From NCBI GenBank assembly GCA_021613335.1, contig JAJTWR010000458.1, positions 1,245,001-1,309,000 of the forward strand: 64,000 nt of DNA, in the 5' to 3' direction. Of this stretch, positions 34,901-52,844 are shown piece after piece. Within the stretch, counting starts at the first letter, position 1. Each line of letters begins with the position of its first letter. Origin of the DNA: Whitmania pigra (Eukaryota; Annelida; Clitellata; Hirudinida; Haemopidae). The notes under the pieces were generated by a model that was not told where the DNA came from, did no database searches, and was given only the letters and a program-made list of their open reading frames with translations. Made by a program: the position numbers and the translations under genes.

Positions 34901-37701
34901 TTTTGGTCACAAAATAATAAGCTTTAAATACATCAAATCTAACATCAAATATAATGAACCCAAAAAGACTTCTTATTTATGCCAGATCTGTCATTTTGTA
35001 AGACCTATTATGGTCATAATGCAGATAAGCTTAAGTAACACTTAAGAATTTGTAAATGTGACAAAGCAACGTCCATTAAAGTCATCCAGCATAAAGCTAA
35101 TTGTATGCACCATCAAACTCTTCAGAGGCTTTGGCTTTTGGGTTCCTCTTCTTGTTGGCAGCAGGTTGCAGAGGAGCAGACATTGTTGCCTTGATCCTTT
35201 GCTCCACTATGGCTTCTTCCACTACTGGTTTACTGGGAAGAGATGCAACTTGAGAGCTGGCTTCTACCTTGACCTTCTGCTCTGCAATGCTGACCTCTAA
35301 AAATGTAAACAACATTTGGGTGACAATGTTGGCAATGACGATTTTATTTATAACTTTTATTTGCAGAATGATCATCCCATGATTGTGTGATGCGATCGTC
35401 TTAATAATTTTTATTTTTTGCTCAGGTCACGAACTCACCCTCGTTGGACTTCTTGTTCTTCTTTTTCTTGTCAGTTTGCAGGGGTGGGTTCAATTCCTGG
35501 TTCTCCTCAAGTTCTTTGCCTAGTTTTGCAGCATGAAGTTCTTTGGCTGGTCTTGATGATGATGCAACTTCTTTGCTCTTCAATTGATTCTTTTTGTCGT
35601 CTCCTCTCTCCAGTTGTTGTTGCTGTTCAACGTCCGACGCATGAGCCTCGGTTCCTTTAGTCTGTCAAAATCAAAATTTATTGCAAATAAATAAATAAAT
35701 CATAAAATAAGAATGAAATTTCAAAAAATAATTGCTTAGCCATATAAAAAAGGCTTAAAGGGTTATTTCAACATCTCCTTAATGGACTTACATTCCTGTT
35801 AATTATTACCATTAAAACAAGCAGCTAAGAGCAATCAAATAACTGGTCTTAAAATTCAAAATAAAATTCTGCACAGGAAATAAACATAGTCTAATGATCA
35901 TGAATGTCTTAATTACTAAAATGTCAACAAAATACTAAACACAAACAGTGCAATATTATTTAATAAATAAGTATTAAATCAATAAATAAATATTATTCAA
36001 TATTTCCCTTTGCATTTTCAGTTGACCTAATGTTTTAGCTTTTGGTTGCTTATGTTTGATGTTCTTAAAATAAAACGAAATCAATATTATTCGACTGTTT
36101 TAATTATATTCTACGGCAATGCACGAGATGGCTGTTATTATTATTCTTATTATTATTGATGTCCTTGTTATTAAATTCAAATTTCACCTTCGGCTTATCA
36201 TCCTTTCCAACGAGGGCAGCTTTTCCAGAAACCAACTGTCTCGATGAATCCACTTCAGGTGTCTCCTCCAATGACTTCTTCACGGGTTTTGCAGTCAAGG
36301 TGTGCTGCACCTTCTCCACTACCAGAAATAATGAGGTACTTGATGATAATGACGATGGTTGGTATAATGAAGATATTAACGGTGATTTAGATGGTGGACT
36401 TTAGATTTTTGATGAAGATAAAACTTGCGAATTAATAATTAAGACATTCATTATGTACATATAAAAATATTTAGTTATTAAAGACCAGTTCTCAAACCCC
36501 TAAAAACAGGTGCTCAGTTGGATAGAGATGAGATGCTGTTGATGCTCCCAGCCAATCATTGTTAAATTGGTTAATTAATCAATTCAAGCAAATCATTCCT
36601 TCATATCTGCACTTGGATTCGTTAAACAAATTTTCATTGATGTGACTTCATGCAAAAATTTAAAAAACATTGCCTTGTAATTTATTAATTTCTGAATAAT
36701 CCATTATCAATTATTTTCACTATCATACTTTAGTTTAGTTACTGTCAATTCCTTCAACGTAACTTTACAAACGCTCTCATTTAATTTAAAAGTTAAGCAA
36801 GAAATAATTAAATTTGAAAATTATAGAAATGCTGGATGTTTACTTAATATCCTCAGTAACACGATGATCACTTTCATAGCCCATTATTATAACAGAAATA
36901 AAACATGTCTTAACTACGTCAAGAGACATATCTTCTCAATGAATATCTATGACTCATGAAGGCGGAACTTCAAACAACTATAGCTGTTCCGTAATCAGTT
37001 GTGCATTTTATATTTTACTATCTGCTGACCAAACAATCTGATAATATGCTACATAAATGTTACAAGGCAAGTTGCATCGTCCAATCAAAAAAAACTCGAG
37101 CTATAAATATCTCCAAATCAAAAATAGGAATTAGTTGTAATATACTCTTTTTCACCTAACCAGGTTCGTACTGAGACATTCTCATCAATTAACATAACTA
37201 AGTAAAACAGCTTGTTAGTTAACTAATAATCATTCTAATAACCACAATTCTAAATTTACTACATTTATTGCCATAAATACAATTTATTCACAAACCTTTC
37301 TCAACCACATTTTGATTCTTCTTCTTTACATCTGCCTTCTCCCCATTGGCCCAAGTTTGTGCAGATGACCCCAAAACACCCTCTGGAACAGCAGTTAGCC
37401 TAACATCGGAAGCCTGGACTGCATTAAGTGCAGCTTTATCCGTACCGCTCTCCTTTGAAGCAACTTTTTCTGGAACTTCAACAGGTTTGCTTATAACTCT
37501 TTGCCTGACACTGTTCTTGGGCTTCTTGACTACCTTCTTATCGTTTTCTTTAAACATCAGTGCATCAACCTCATCAAGGAGGAATGTTCTCTGGTAGGGT
37601 GTTTCTCTCATCAAACACTTGTGTAAGAAATACAAAATGGTCAGTAATAATGATGCTACACCCATAGATCCAGCAAGCAGAATTACTGATGAACTGTCCA
37701 T
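28921..37701 (-). CDS. RRBP1/KTN1: Kinectin / ribosome-binding protein 1 (p180)-like, 20 exons, 1043 aa
   Basis: Exons 5'->3' (minus): 37701-37296, 36318-36188, 35661-35439, 35296-35111, 34884-34720, 34518-34400, 34185-34013, 33651-33486, 33201-33085, 32651-32553, 31957-31787, 31623-31528, 31379-31239, 31138-30746, 30465-30262, 29930-29817, 29538-29494, 29325-29257, 29167-29075, 28941-28921. All borders are GT..AG and the summed frame is exact (3132 nt). The N-terminus is a signal-anchor (VILLAGSMGVASLLLTILYF) followed by a Lys-rich cytosolic linker (KKKKNKK), then ~750 residues of coiled coil. LRQKNWKAMEAL and LREKNW match the signature of kinectin and p180. These ER membrane proteins bind ribosomes, mRNA or kinesin and shape ER sheets. 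The vertebrate p180 basic decapeptide repeats are absent, which suits an ancestral-type gene. ATTTTAG directly before GTC-ATG suggests a 5' UTR intron. Confidence 0.93.
32022..32320. repeat. Duplicated ~50-bp block inside intron 10 of the kinectin-like gene
   Basis: GCAAGGAACTCTCAAAA, GCTTGCATTG and CAAAGTGCACAATT occur at about 32034-32075 and again at about 32273-32313, same orientation. The copies share spacing apart from a 2-base difference. No coding sense is apparent. Confidence 0.75.
33651..33736 (-). repeat. 32-bp tandem repeat containing a splice acceptor
   Basis: 2.7 copies of a 32-bp unit at the intron 7/exon 8 border of the kinectin-like gene. Each copy ends, on the minus strand, in TTGTTGTTTTGCAG, so three equivalent acceptors lie in a row at 33651, 33683 and 33715. 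Only the innermost keeps the reading frame (32 and 64 extra bases do not). Confidence 0.92.
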
Positions 37702-38808
37702 GACCTAAAATAATAACAGTTGAGTCAAGCTAATGAAACGAAAATTATTACCCACACGAACATGTCAGAACTTTTCTAAACTGCGATCTTACTTTTACCA
37801 AATATAAAATTGACTTGGCATTAGTGTAATCACAAACAATCTCTAAACTTTAAATTAACTAGAATAGATTTTGCAAATGTCTGATTAGGTGTTTACCAAT
37901 CCCATCTCGAAAAGAGTTAGGTCACAAACGAAAAAGAAATCTGTTTGATTAATGTATGTAATCAACAAATAACGTATATTTGCCGAATAAGATACAAGCA
38001 CACGTAAAAAGCCTGCAACATCACACGAAATGTAAGACACGCTTGACACGTCGCCAAACTATGGAGCCAGCAGCCTACATAGCGACAATTCTAAAAATGT
38101 AATAAGAATCGGGCCGCAAGTATGCGCAAAATGTACACAAATACAAAAATAACGTACTCTATTCTAGAATTAAATTAAGATGAGCAAAAAAACTCTCAGA
38201 CTTTAATCTCCAATTCACTAATAACGCAACACTAAAGGTAAATCACTCCGAATAGCCACAGATGGCCGACTTATGGAGAGTTGTGGAGAGTCAGCATATT
38301 ATATCCCTAGGATGCGTAAGCTTACATAAAATCTTTTGTACATTCAATATTTAAAAAAGACTCATTTATAATTTGCGTTAAATTTATTTTAATTAACATT
38401 TTATGTTATATTATTAAAACTGAATTGAAATTTAATGTACGAAATTCTTACGTGGCCATAATTTCAGTTAAACGACCTGCAATTTGTTATTGATATTAAC
38501 TCACAAATAAGACAAAATTATTTTATTAGTCAGTCTCTCATTTTTATCATTTATTTCGAATAATAAATAATTAAATGATTTAAGTACTTAAAAAATGTAG
38601 AGTATGATTCAGCGCTTTATCGATATAACCTTGATAATTCTTATATTTAAGAATTAAAGATAGAAGCTTTTATTTTGCATCTTCATTTTGTTGTTTTTAA
38701 TAAAAGTAAAAGGTTAATTTAAATGTCAGATGTTTTGAAGATAAATTACAATCATTTCGTACTGCTATTTCGTTCTGCCATTATCTACATAAACACTTAA
38801 CCGCAGTC
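37702..38808. promoter_or_regulatory. Divergent promoter region, kinectin-like / NDUFS3
   Basis: 1.1 kb separates the two start codons, which point away from each other. The kinectin-like 5' UTR is probably spliced (acceptor at 37705), so its first exon would lie further right, closer to NDUFS3. No TATA box is evident for either gene, as is usual for housekeeping pairs. Confidence 0.45.
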
Positions 38809-40350
38809 ATGGCTTCTCAGGTTGGAACGCTGATTAGGAGGTCAGTGACTGCTTTGCTGAGTGCAACAAAGAATGGTAAGGTTTTTCGCTACGCTTTAGA
38901 TTTGAGCATTTCCAACTTATAATTTATAAGAATACTTTGCAAGGGATTTATTTATTTACCATGTCAAATTAGTTGTTATGAAGAACCGCTGTATTCCCAG
39001 GCTTTCCTAACGATTTTAACAATAATTTTTAAGGTGGTGTTGCTCGCTGTTTGGCTCGTCCACAATCAACAAATACCAATTTTGTGAAATGTAAGTCTCA
39101 AATTGCATGTTGACAATTCAATCCTAGGAATATTGATCATCTTGTGATCTCTCAGTATGATTTTTCTTGCACAACTCGTACATTTTACTTTTTATGGCTT
39201 CATTCCATAATTTCGTAAAATTTCTGCAGCAACCGTGAGGCCGACCACACCTGTCCTGGAGCAGACTCTTTTTGATTATGGCAAATATGTGGCAGATTGT
39301 CTTCCAAAATTTGTACAGAAGGTCCAAGTTGTTCATGGATGTGAATTGGAAGTTATGATTTCCCCTGAGGGCATCTTACCAGTGCTGACCTTCCTGAAAG
39401 ATCACACCAATGCCGAGTTCACCAACATCGTGGACATTTGTGGCGTGGACGTGCCTACCCGACAAAACAGATTCGAGGTAGGTTGGGTTGGTTTATATTT
39501 AAGAATCATTATGGCTCCCTAATGCGTACTTTTGTAAATTTTGTGCAGATTGTCTACAATCTTTTGTCTATTCGTTTTAACCAAAGAATTCGTGTGAAGA
39601 CTTACACAGATGAACTCACTCCAGTTGAATCTGTCACCTGCATCTTTGCAGGCGCAGACTGGTATGAGAGAGAGGTTGGTTGATTCAAACAGTTTGGTGA
39701 ACAAAGATTCTGTGGAATGCTCGGGATGTGTTTACTTTAATTACTTAATCTGCAGCTTTAGCTCAGATTAATTTACCAATTCACATGGCTTATTTCTGTT
39801 TAGTCTTGTGGAATTGCAGAGATCGATTAGTAGTTGAGAGTACAATTTTTGGCTAATTCTGTTTTTTCTCGTCCAGACACATTGTAACTAAAATATGTAA
39901 ATGAAAGACAAGCCAGCAAATTTTTTTTTCAGATTTGGGATTTGTATGGAGTTTACTTCCACAACCATCCAGACTTGAGAAGGATTCTGACTGATTATGG
40001 TTTCCAGGGTCATCCATTCAGGAAGGATTTTCCTCTGGTTGGATATGTCGAGGTATGTTTAAGGTCGCGAAGTCCATATCAGCATCAAAAAAACGTATTC
40101 CATAACGATCCATGTGAATATACTGCAGTTAACATCTTTCCAATGTTAAATAACTTTCTAAATCATGGCCAATCAACTTTAGGTTCGTTACGATGATGAA
40201 CTCAAGAGAGTGGTGGCAGAACCTGTTGAACTGATTCAAGAATGGAGGAATTTCGACTACACATCACCCTGGGAGAGCTTCCCCAAATTTAGGGAGGCAG
40301 AGGAAGCAAAGGCTCTGGAAGGAGAGAAGAAAGAGGAACCTAAGAAATAA
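38809..40350 (+). CDS. NDUFS3: NADH dehydrogenase [ubiquinone] iron-sulfur protein 3, mitochondrial
   Basis: Exons: 38809-38875, 39034-39090, 39230-39477, 39549-39674, 39933-40052, 40183-40350 (TAA), 786 nt, 261 aa, close to the 264 aa of the human protein. The first ~40 residues are Arg/Ser/Thr-rich without acids ([20 protein letters not shown]), a mitochondrial targeting peptide. The Complex1_30kDa domain follows: [26 protein letters not shown]-type strand with [10 protein letters not shown], then the family signature [14 protein letters not shown] with [13 protein letters not shown] and [13 protein letters not shown]. The C-terminus FDYTSPWE is conserved. NDUFS3 is a core subunit of the complex I peripheral arm (bacterial NuoC) near the quinone-binding interface. 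The first ATG after a short leader gives the start. All key blocks are intact. Confidence 0.98.
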
Positions 40351-41309
40351 ACAAGCATTGTTGTGTTTGTGATGCGTCATAAGAAGAAATTGATGGCTTT
40401 AATGCACTTTTATCACAGTGATGTTTGAAATTCTCTTGAAATAACAAAACAAACACATTTCAGAATCAATTTATTATTGTAAACCACTACAAACCATGCA
40501 AACAACACTATTTTAAGGCTTGCAATCAAATGAACAAAAGATTGAAGTAGAAATAGTTCATCACAAGCTGAAAAAGGGTCTGAAGTTGTATAGTAAATGT
40601 GCCATTGAGCAATCTAATGATGAGTTCTTAGGGTTTAGACAGTAACTAAGTACCACTTAAGTGGAAAATTTGAACAAAGCTGATGCAAAATGCCGACATT
40701 GATCCAAAATGATCCTGCTGGAAATAAATTAAAATAGAGCAAAGTTACATGTAAACAAACTTTGAGATCTCTTGTGACTCGAAAAATGACTAGTGTGCAC
40801 CTGTTAGAATGAGCCATGCAAACCCGTTGTGGTCATCTTTTCTTGAACGTTACAGGGTTGTGCAAGCCATTGTAAGGTTTTAAGCGTATTGCTTGGGTTG
40901 TTCTGTTTTTAAGAGCTCATCGCAAAGTGATGCCAATTTACACTTAGCGAAGAAAGTATTCAACAGATACCATTTCAAAAGCTGATGGTAAGGGGAAGGA
41001 TGTTGAAGAAAAACAAGATTGTCATGGGGCACATGGAGCTGGAGGTAAAAATGAAACACTCCTTGAAATAAAATTTGACAAAGAGCACTTTCCAAGAAAA
41101 TGAAACAGTTTAGGAAGTCTTGATGACATTAAATGATAAAATTTAATTCAAAAGCTGAAAAGTTTTCAAAGGAGACAAATATGGTTAAAGTAGTAAATGC
41201 ACACAAGCCTCAGCATGCAAAATCTCAACAAACCCAAGAGGTACAATTTAATCTGAGGTTTAAAAAACAGCAAATGAGTGAACCATCCAGAGTGAGTAAT
41301 TCTTCGTGT
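40351..41309. other. Convergent 3' region, NDUFS3 and phosphoesterase
   Basis: The 3' ends of the two genes face each other. A TTTATT near 40470 gives AATAAA on the minus strand and could end the phosphoesterase transcript about 840 bases after its stop, in which case the two mRNAs would overlap. No further exon was found. Confidence 0.45.
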
Positions 41310-44300
41310 TTATTTCTGATTCTCAGCTTCCTCTTCTGCGATCGCTGAGATCTGAAGATGATGCATGGCCATGACATACTGTTCATTCAATGTCTCTAAA
41401 TTCTGCAAAACAACAATTACTTTCTCTTTGCAACTTAAAATATTTTATATAAACTCCTAAATCATAAATTCAGAACACTGGTGCCTTATCTTTTTTGTTA
41501 TCAATTGTCAATGAATGAATTTTATGTAAGTTGAGTTAATTGATTTAAATTGGATGAAGACAAGTTAGCCTGGCCATCAAGGAATTGTTTAAACATAGAT
41601 TTATAATAATAAAAACATCATTAATTAAAAGTAATAAATTCCTGTGATTATTCCATCCATCCATCCATCAATGTATCTCTAAATTTTAAATGAGACTCAC
41701 CAAACAATTTGTATGCAAATTCACATTTATTTGGATATCTTGTGAATAAAGACTTTCATTTAACACAAACCAGAAAAATAACGATGCAACTTATCAACTT
41801 AACATCAACAGCAACTTAAAGAATGAGGTAAGTGTGGATTGTGAGATGGTTTCTGCTTGCTGAATATCGTATAGAAACATATGTTGATCACGTAAACTGG
41901 AAAGTGGAATGTCAAAGATGCGTGGAATGAATTGTGGAGAATTAGTTGAGCAAGTTTCCAGTGTTCAATCCCTGAAATGACTCCAAAATGGCAAATTTCT
42001 GCAACAAATCTTGGTCTTTGCAAGCATCAGCTGGTGACAGGTAAGCTTCTATGAAAATGTCCCTAATTGGCATAAATATGATAACAATCGTTTAAGAACT
42101 GGTTCATCAAAATGAATTAAATGACATTAAGCAACTTAGCATATGTTATAAAGAAAGAATGTGTCGATTTATAAAGAAATTTGTTGAAACATGCATCAAT
42201 TGTTCAAATAAATTTGACAACTGCTGCATGTTTGTTAAGACCAATGAGTCTGTAACCTTGTCGTCAACTATGACAATTCTTCCTTCGATTTGTGGTGCGA
42301 GGGCATGTGCTGCTGCCTCTTCCTCTATCATTGCAATGGAGGTTCTCCTTGTCATGCTGTACTTCGATCTTTGAAAGACTGAACTCTGACGTCTCAACTG
42401 GTGTCGCTGCTGCATGATCTTGATCGGGTCGAAGTCGTCGGGCAAGAGGTCGGAAGTGTCGTCTGCATCGATGGTCGTCTGAGGAAACAGGCTCTTCCTC
42501 CTGATCGGAGGAAAGCAAATCACAAATTGATTTCAGATGGACCATCCGCTGATGACAGCTTATTTTAAATGCTTTTTTAAAAAATTGAATTCCATTTCTT
42601 ATCACAACACTGGTAAAGGGAAATTGAATTTGTTTGCACATATGCAAGAACAATAGCTTCATGGAAAAAATAATAAATTTCGATTGTCAAGTGTTCACAA
42701 CAACGATAAAAATAGTAACATCTAACGTCTGTAAATCCTCTAAGATGTCAAGCATTTGTTTTATTTTTAAAGACAATCAATCATTGACACCTGGCACAGG
42801 TAATTATGCTTGGTCTGTGCATAAACTTTGGTTTAATCTCTCCTTTGATTATTTTGACAGCTTGAAAGTGATTCTGCACTGCAGTCACAAGAGGCTGTCC
42901 ATTTTCTGGGTCAGACTGATTCAAAGCGAAAGAAAAAACATCTCAGAAATGATAACAAACCAGCAACAATCTCAAATGATGCAATTTTTATTCTAAAAGT
43001 GCATCAACAATCAGATAAATCTTTCTCCTGCATATTCACATTATTTTCATATTATTAACACAATCAATAATGAGAGATAATAATATAATAATAATAAGAT
43101 GCCATATATTACCAGCAGATGATCTATTTAAGTGCTGCTGTAATTATGACTTGCTACTTGTGAATTTACTGAAATGCTTTGTTAAAACAAATTTAAGCCA
43201 AGTTCACCAGTTTTTCAACTCTTTTGAAGACATCGTAACCATCTTTGCCTTCAACCAGGTAGGCCTTAGTCACAAGACGATAGTACTGCAATAAATTAAT
43301 TCATTTATAAATGGTAATTATGATAATTATAACAATAATAATGACAGTAATAATAATATTATTAACTTAATAAGTGTTGTCTAATCAACAGCAATTATAG
43401 TATTATTATTATAGTAAATTTTTCACTCAAAATGGAAGATGTGAATGATATTTAAGAAATACAACAGCAAAATTAATAAAAGTATTAACTGCTGAAAAAG
43501 TAAGCAATGTTTAACAGATTAATAACAGGTTTACATAATTCTTAAAAACTTACATAGCTTTAACTAGAAATATTGAAAAATTAAAAAACAAAAATAAAAT
43601 AAATGGAATAAACAATCTATAAATTAAGTTAATATTATTTGTTACTCATTGTATATTATATAATAATATTAAACGGATGTAATTTATTGATACTTGAAAT
43701 AAATATTTTGCAGCCCTCTTTTAGAAATATTGAACAAATGATGTTAAACTTTACCTTCTCCAGGTCGATGTAATGACCCTGTATCTTGACATGCCTCGGA
43801 TTGACTCTTTTTCCCGGAGGTTTCTTCGGGTCGAAGCCGAACTTTATTCCACTGACCTGAGCAAACCTTCCTTCCAATGATGGATACTTGCTCACTGAAT
43901 TCTCCAGTGCCTCGATGATGTCGCTGCCTGAGATTTTTGAGCATTTTTATGTTGGCCTCATATTAATTTAACATTTTGAATGTTATCAATAATAATACAA
44001 CACAATAATCTGCAATAACCCATTAATAACTTCATGAACCTTTGATTTTTAGGACTATCAATGGGTCGACCATTGGCAAAATGGCTGTAAGGTCACGAAC
44101 TTTGAACTCTCCCCTGGGGTGGATCATGTCTGACCTGAGAGTCCCAGAGTTCAACATAGCCAATTCTGCATCTGTGGCTTCAAGCATGATGTCAGCAATG
44201 AAATTACCTGTTAGAAATAAATCAAATGAAACAATTATCTTGATTTAATGATTGAATTTATTAAAGTTATATTAAATAATAATTAAATTACATCACAAAG

Positions 44301-47300
44301 GATGTTTAAGACTGCACTGTTATCATCAACATCACCACCACCATTATCATCTGTGAAGCACTTAATGTATATTGATATCAAATTACTTCATTCCACACTG
44401 TTGTGTATGGATGATATAATTATAAAATTGTATAATTATATTATATTACTCATCAACACACGATCTTCTAAAATGCATGTCGAGACAGCAGTTGTTTCAA
44501 TAAAGTAGTTCTAGTTCGAGTTGTGCAGATAGTTGGTAGTTAGTATTTGTCTGGTTAGCTAATGCGGGTTATAACACACACACATCCAGGTATCCACGGC
44601 AACATGGACTCACCCAAGTTGGTCTCCGAAGTTCTGATTGATGAAAACCTCCCATCGAGGTCCACCTCAATCCGACCAATCACAACATCGAGTTGATCCG
44701 TCATGGATTCTGGAGGGCAATATAGATATAATAATAATTATATAAACAACATTAATAACAAGAAAAATAATGATGATAATTAGTAGTAATATAAATGTTA
44801 CATTGTCTTTAATGAAATCAAGTTAGCTACGGATATTTAACAAATATAACTTTAAGATTCTTCATCATGAGTTTTTCCACAGATAAGCTCAAATAGATAA
44901 CAAAAGAGAAGACTTTTGAATTTGAATTTGTTTTATTTTCAATCCAAAATTCTCTTTACTTGAATATTCATCAACCACTTTTTGAGCCTCTGGATTCTCT
45001 TTAATGTCAGAAGTAACCTCCACTCGCTTGACCTCCAAGTCTTTGAACTCTGACCCCTGAAAGGTCAGAGTGATGAGTGCAAACTCACGAAAATCTGTGC
45101 CACTTTTTATGACCCAATTGCCCTTCAACTATGAATAAAAAACAATAAATAAATAAACTTATTTAATTTTAACTTTGCAATTACTGGAATTACAGTGCAA
45201 ATTAAAGTTACCACCTTCAAAGTGTTTTATTGCATATTCAACGACACAAGGCATCATCATCATCATCATCACAATCAGAACCTTCTTAACATTGAAGTCG
45301 TGATCATGTCCGCCAAGTACGAGGTCGATGCCGGGCACACTTTCTGCCAGTTTCAAGTCGTTCGGCCACCTCATGTGGGTCAGAGCAATGATGTAGTCTG
45401 CACCCTGTTTCAGAAATTAATTTCTAAGTTAATTTAAAAACATATTTAATTTGATTTAAAACATTTCATTAATTTAAAACACAACAAAAGTTAAGATAGG
45501 TATCTCTAAAAGATTTTCCAAGCTATCAGTTTTAGAGAAAAATTGAGAGTATCTTCAATAATAATATTAAAATATAATTTTGGTATTAAACCAAGTATGA
45601 CCATTTAAAAATGGAATATGCAGAATGATATTTCTTAGTTTAGGTAGAAAGTTGGAATGTAATGAAAATACAAATATATAAATTAAAGATTATTGCAATC
45701 TGTTTATTCATTTAGATGTGGATTTGTGGCTTCAACTGCTGGACCATTCTTTAATTGCATCATCAGTTATGATGATGATGATGACGACGAAAATGATTTT
45801 AACGATGATGATGATGATGATGACATTGAATGTTTACTGTTCCAGTGCTTTGGTTTGTTCAAAACTGGTGATCAATAAAATGAAGAAAACAAATATAAAA
45901 ATTAAACTGATCTAATGATTAGGATGAACACATTTGTACAAATAAAAACAATGCTTTAACAACATGATAACCTCTTAAAAACTAAAGTTTGATCACCTGT
46001 GCTCTCAACTCCTCCGACAAAGCAGTTCCTTCTTCAACAAAATCAAGGACTTCGACATCTTCAGGGTCCATTGTGGTCAAACAGTCAATCCATTCTCTCT
46101 CAATAAGACCAATAATTCCAATCTGTAAAGATATTCATTATTTCTCTTTAAAAAATAATAATTGTAAAAATAGTAATAATATTTATGAACAAATTTAATG
46201 AATGTCTAAGTAACTATACATTGTTGCTTCTTCTCTATGAGATAGCAGGACAAAATATTGTTGAATGAAATATTTTGAATTATATATTTATTTAATATTA
46301 TTGAATGAAATATTTTGTGCTCAAAATCAAAATATGTAACAAATCCAATAATGTACTGCTTCCAGAGATAATTTTAGCTTTTTTTTTAAGTTTTAAAAAG
46401 GACCTTACTTACATTAGTACTAAACATAAATCTCTTTTTAGTTGGCATAATTTGCAACCAATTACTGTCTTCATATCTAATAATGAACACTTATATAAAG
46501 ATGAATGAAATCAAGTTAAATCATTGCTAATATCATAATCAAGGCCTAAAACTTGCTTCCTTTAAGCCATTCTGACCTTGACTCCGTTCCACTCAAAAAG
46601 GTCATAAACTTCTCCGTTTGCCAGAGGTCGTTCGGTTGTTGCATCGAGTGCATTGCTCATGAGCCAAACGCACTTTGTTTCCTTCACCAGATCATCCAGC
46701 ACATCCATTCCAAAGTCTGAACAAGATTACAAAATTATTGATGATTATTTGGAAATGCAAATATTCGTGATGAAAAGTTTTTTTTTGTAATTTAATGAGC
46801 AAGAGTGACATTACAATTTTGTGTAATTATTTCAAAGTTGTGCAATCCACAATTTGGTAGGTGAAACTATTTGAGAGACTAAATAATAATAACAGTGTTG
46901 GTACTTTATAATAACTAACATAAACCAATAAAAACTTTTCTATTTTTTTTTACAAAACTGACTAGTTTTGCACTAACCAAAATCATGGTTTCCATAGAGG
47001 GAATAATGGATGTCAAGCATATTCATTATAGGCACCATTTGTTTTCCTTTTGTGACTGTGCTCACTGCAGGTATAACATTAAGAATTAAATATTACCTAA
47101 TAATTATGTAACAAATGAAACACTGGCAAAATGGATAAATTTTAATAATTTGCGTTATAACCATCTCCAAATAAAGTCATAGTAAAAAATATTCACTGGC
47201 TGATGGATTAAATATATCCCCACTGAACAGAATGAGTGGGTTAAGATCGCGAAGGTTTTGGACGGCGGTTACAAATCTTGCAGCACCACCGACTGGCTCT

Positions 47301-47368
47301 TGAGCACGAGACTCAATGTTGTACACATCATTAAAGTGAATTATGTGCAACTGTTTAATTTCAGCCAT
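41310..47368 (-). CDS. 5'-nucleotidase/UshA-family metallophosphoesterase, 13 exons, 594 aa
   Basis: Exons (minus): 47368-47197, 47064-46978, 46716-46577, 46122-45997, 45404-45291, 45128-44960, 44709-44614, 44207-44040, 43927-43755, 43285-43208, 42915-42791, 42500-42257, 41402-41310 (TAA), 1785 nt, frame exact, all GT..AG. The N-terminal calcineurin-like domain has the metal-binding motifs HFNDVYN, FSGDIFNPSA, YGNHDFDFG, ALTHMRWPND and GGHDHDF. The C-terminal nucleotidase domain has NSGTLRSD and the substrate loop GFDPKKPPGKRV. No signal peptide or GPI signal is seen, so it is likely cytosolic, unlike CD73. Invertebrate relatives are often labelled mannosylglucosyl-phosphoglycerate phosphatase or YfkN-like; the true substrate is unknown. 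A tail of about 110 residues (exons 12-13) is rich in Arg/Ser and then Glu/Ala, outside the enzyme core. Confidence 0.93.
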
Positions 47369-52560
<5,192 letters not shown>

Positions 52561-52626
52561 AAGTACTGACTCGAGTGCATAGATCCTTAACATTGATACC
52601 TCCCCTTTATCAGCACCTTAAAAATC

Positions 52627-52844
52627 TATAAAAGCTCAACTGTCGTTCAAGTTCAAAACAGTTAGTCGATTTCGGCCGCACATAGTCGGCTCAGCTGGTT
52701 GAAAGTTGGTGTTTCGAACTCCAGTCAAGGTGATCGGTTCGTGACTCAGAGAAAGTCGATTTGCAATCGACAGAAGTGATATTATTTGTGAATTTTCACA
52801 AAAAATAACAATAAAGATTTCCGAGGTGACGTTAAGAAAACGAA
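52627..52844 (+). promoter_or_regulatory. TATA promoter and 5' UTR of the lipid transfer protein gene
   Basis: TATAAAAG at 52627-52634 lies 30 bases before ACAGTTAG (about 52658), a plausible initiator. That gives a leader of about 190 bases to the ATG at 52845. A strong TATA box fits a highly expressed, tissue-specific secretory gene. Confidence 0.7.
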
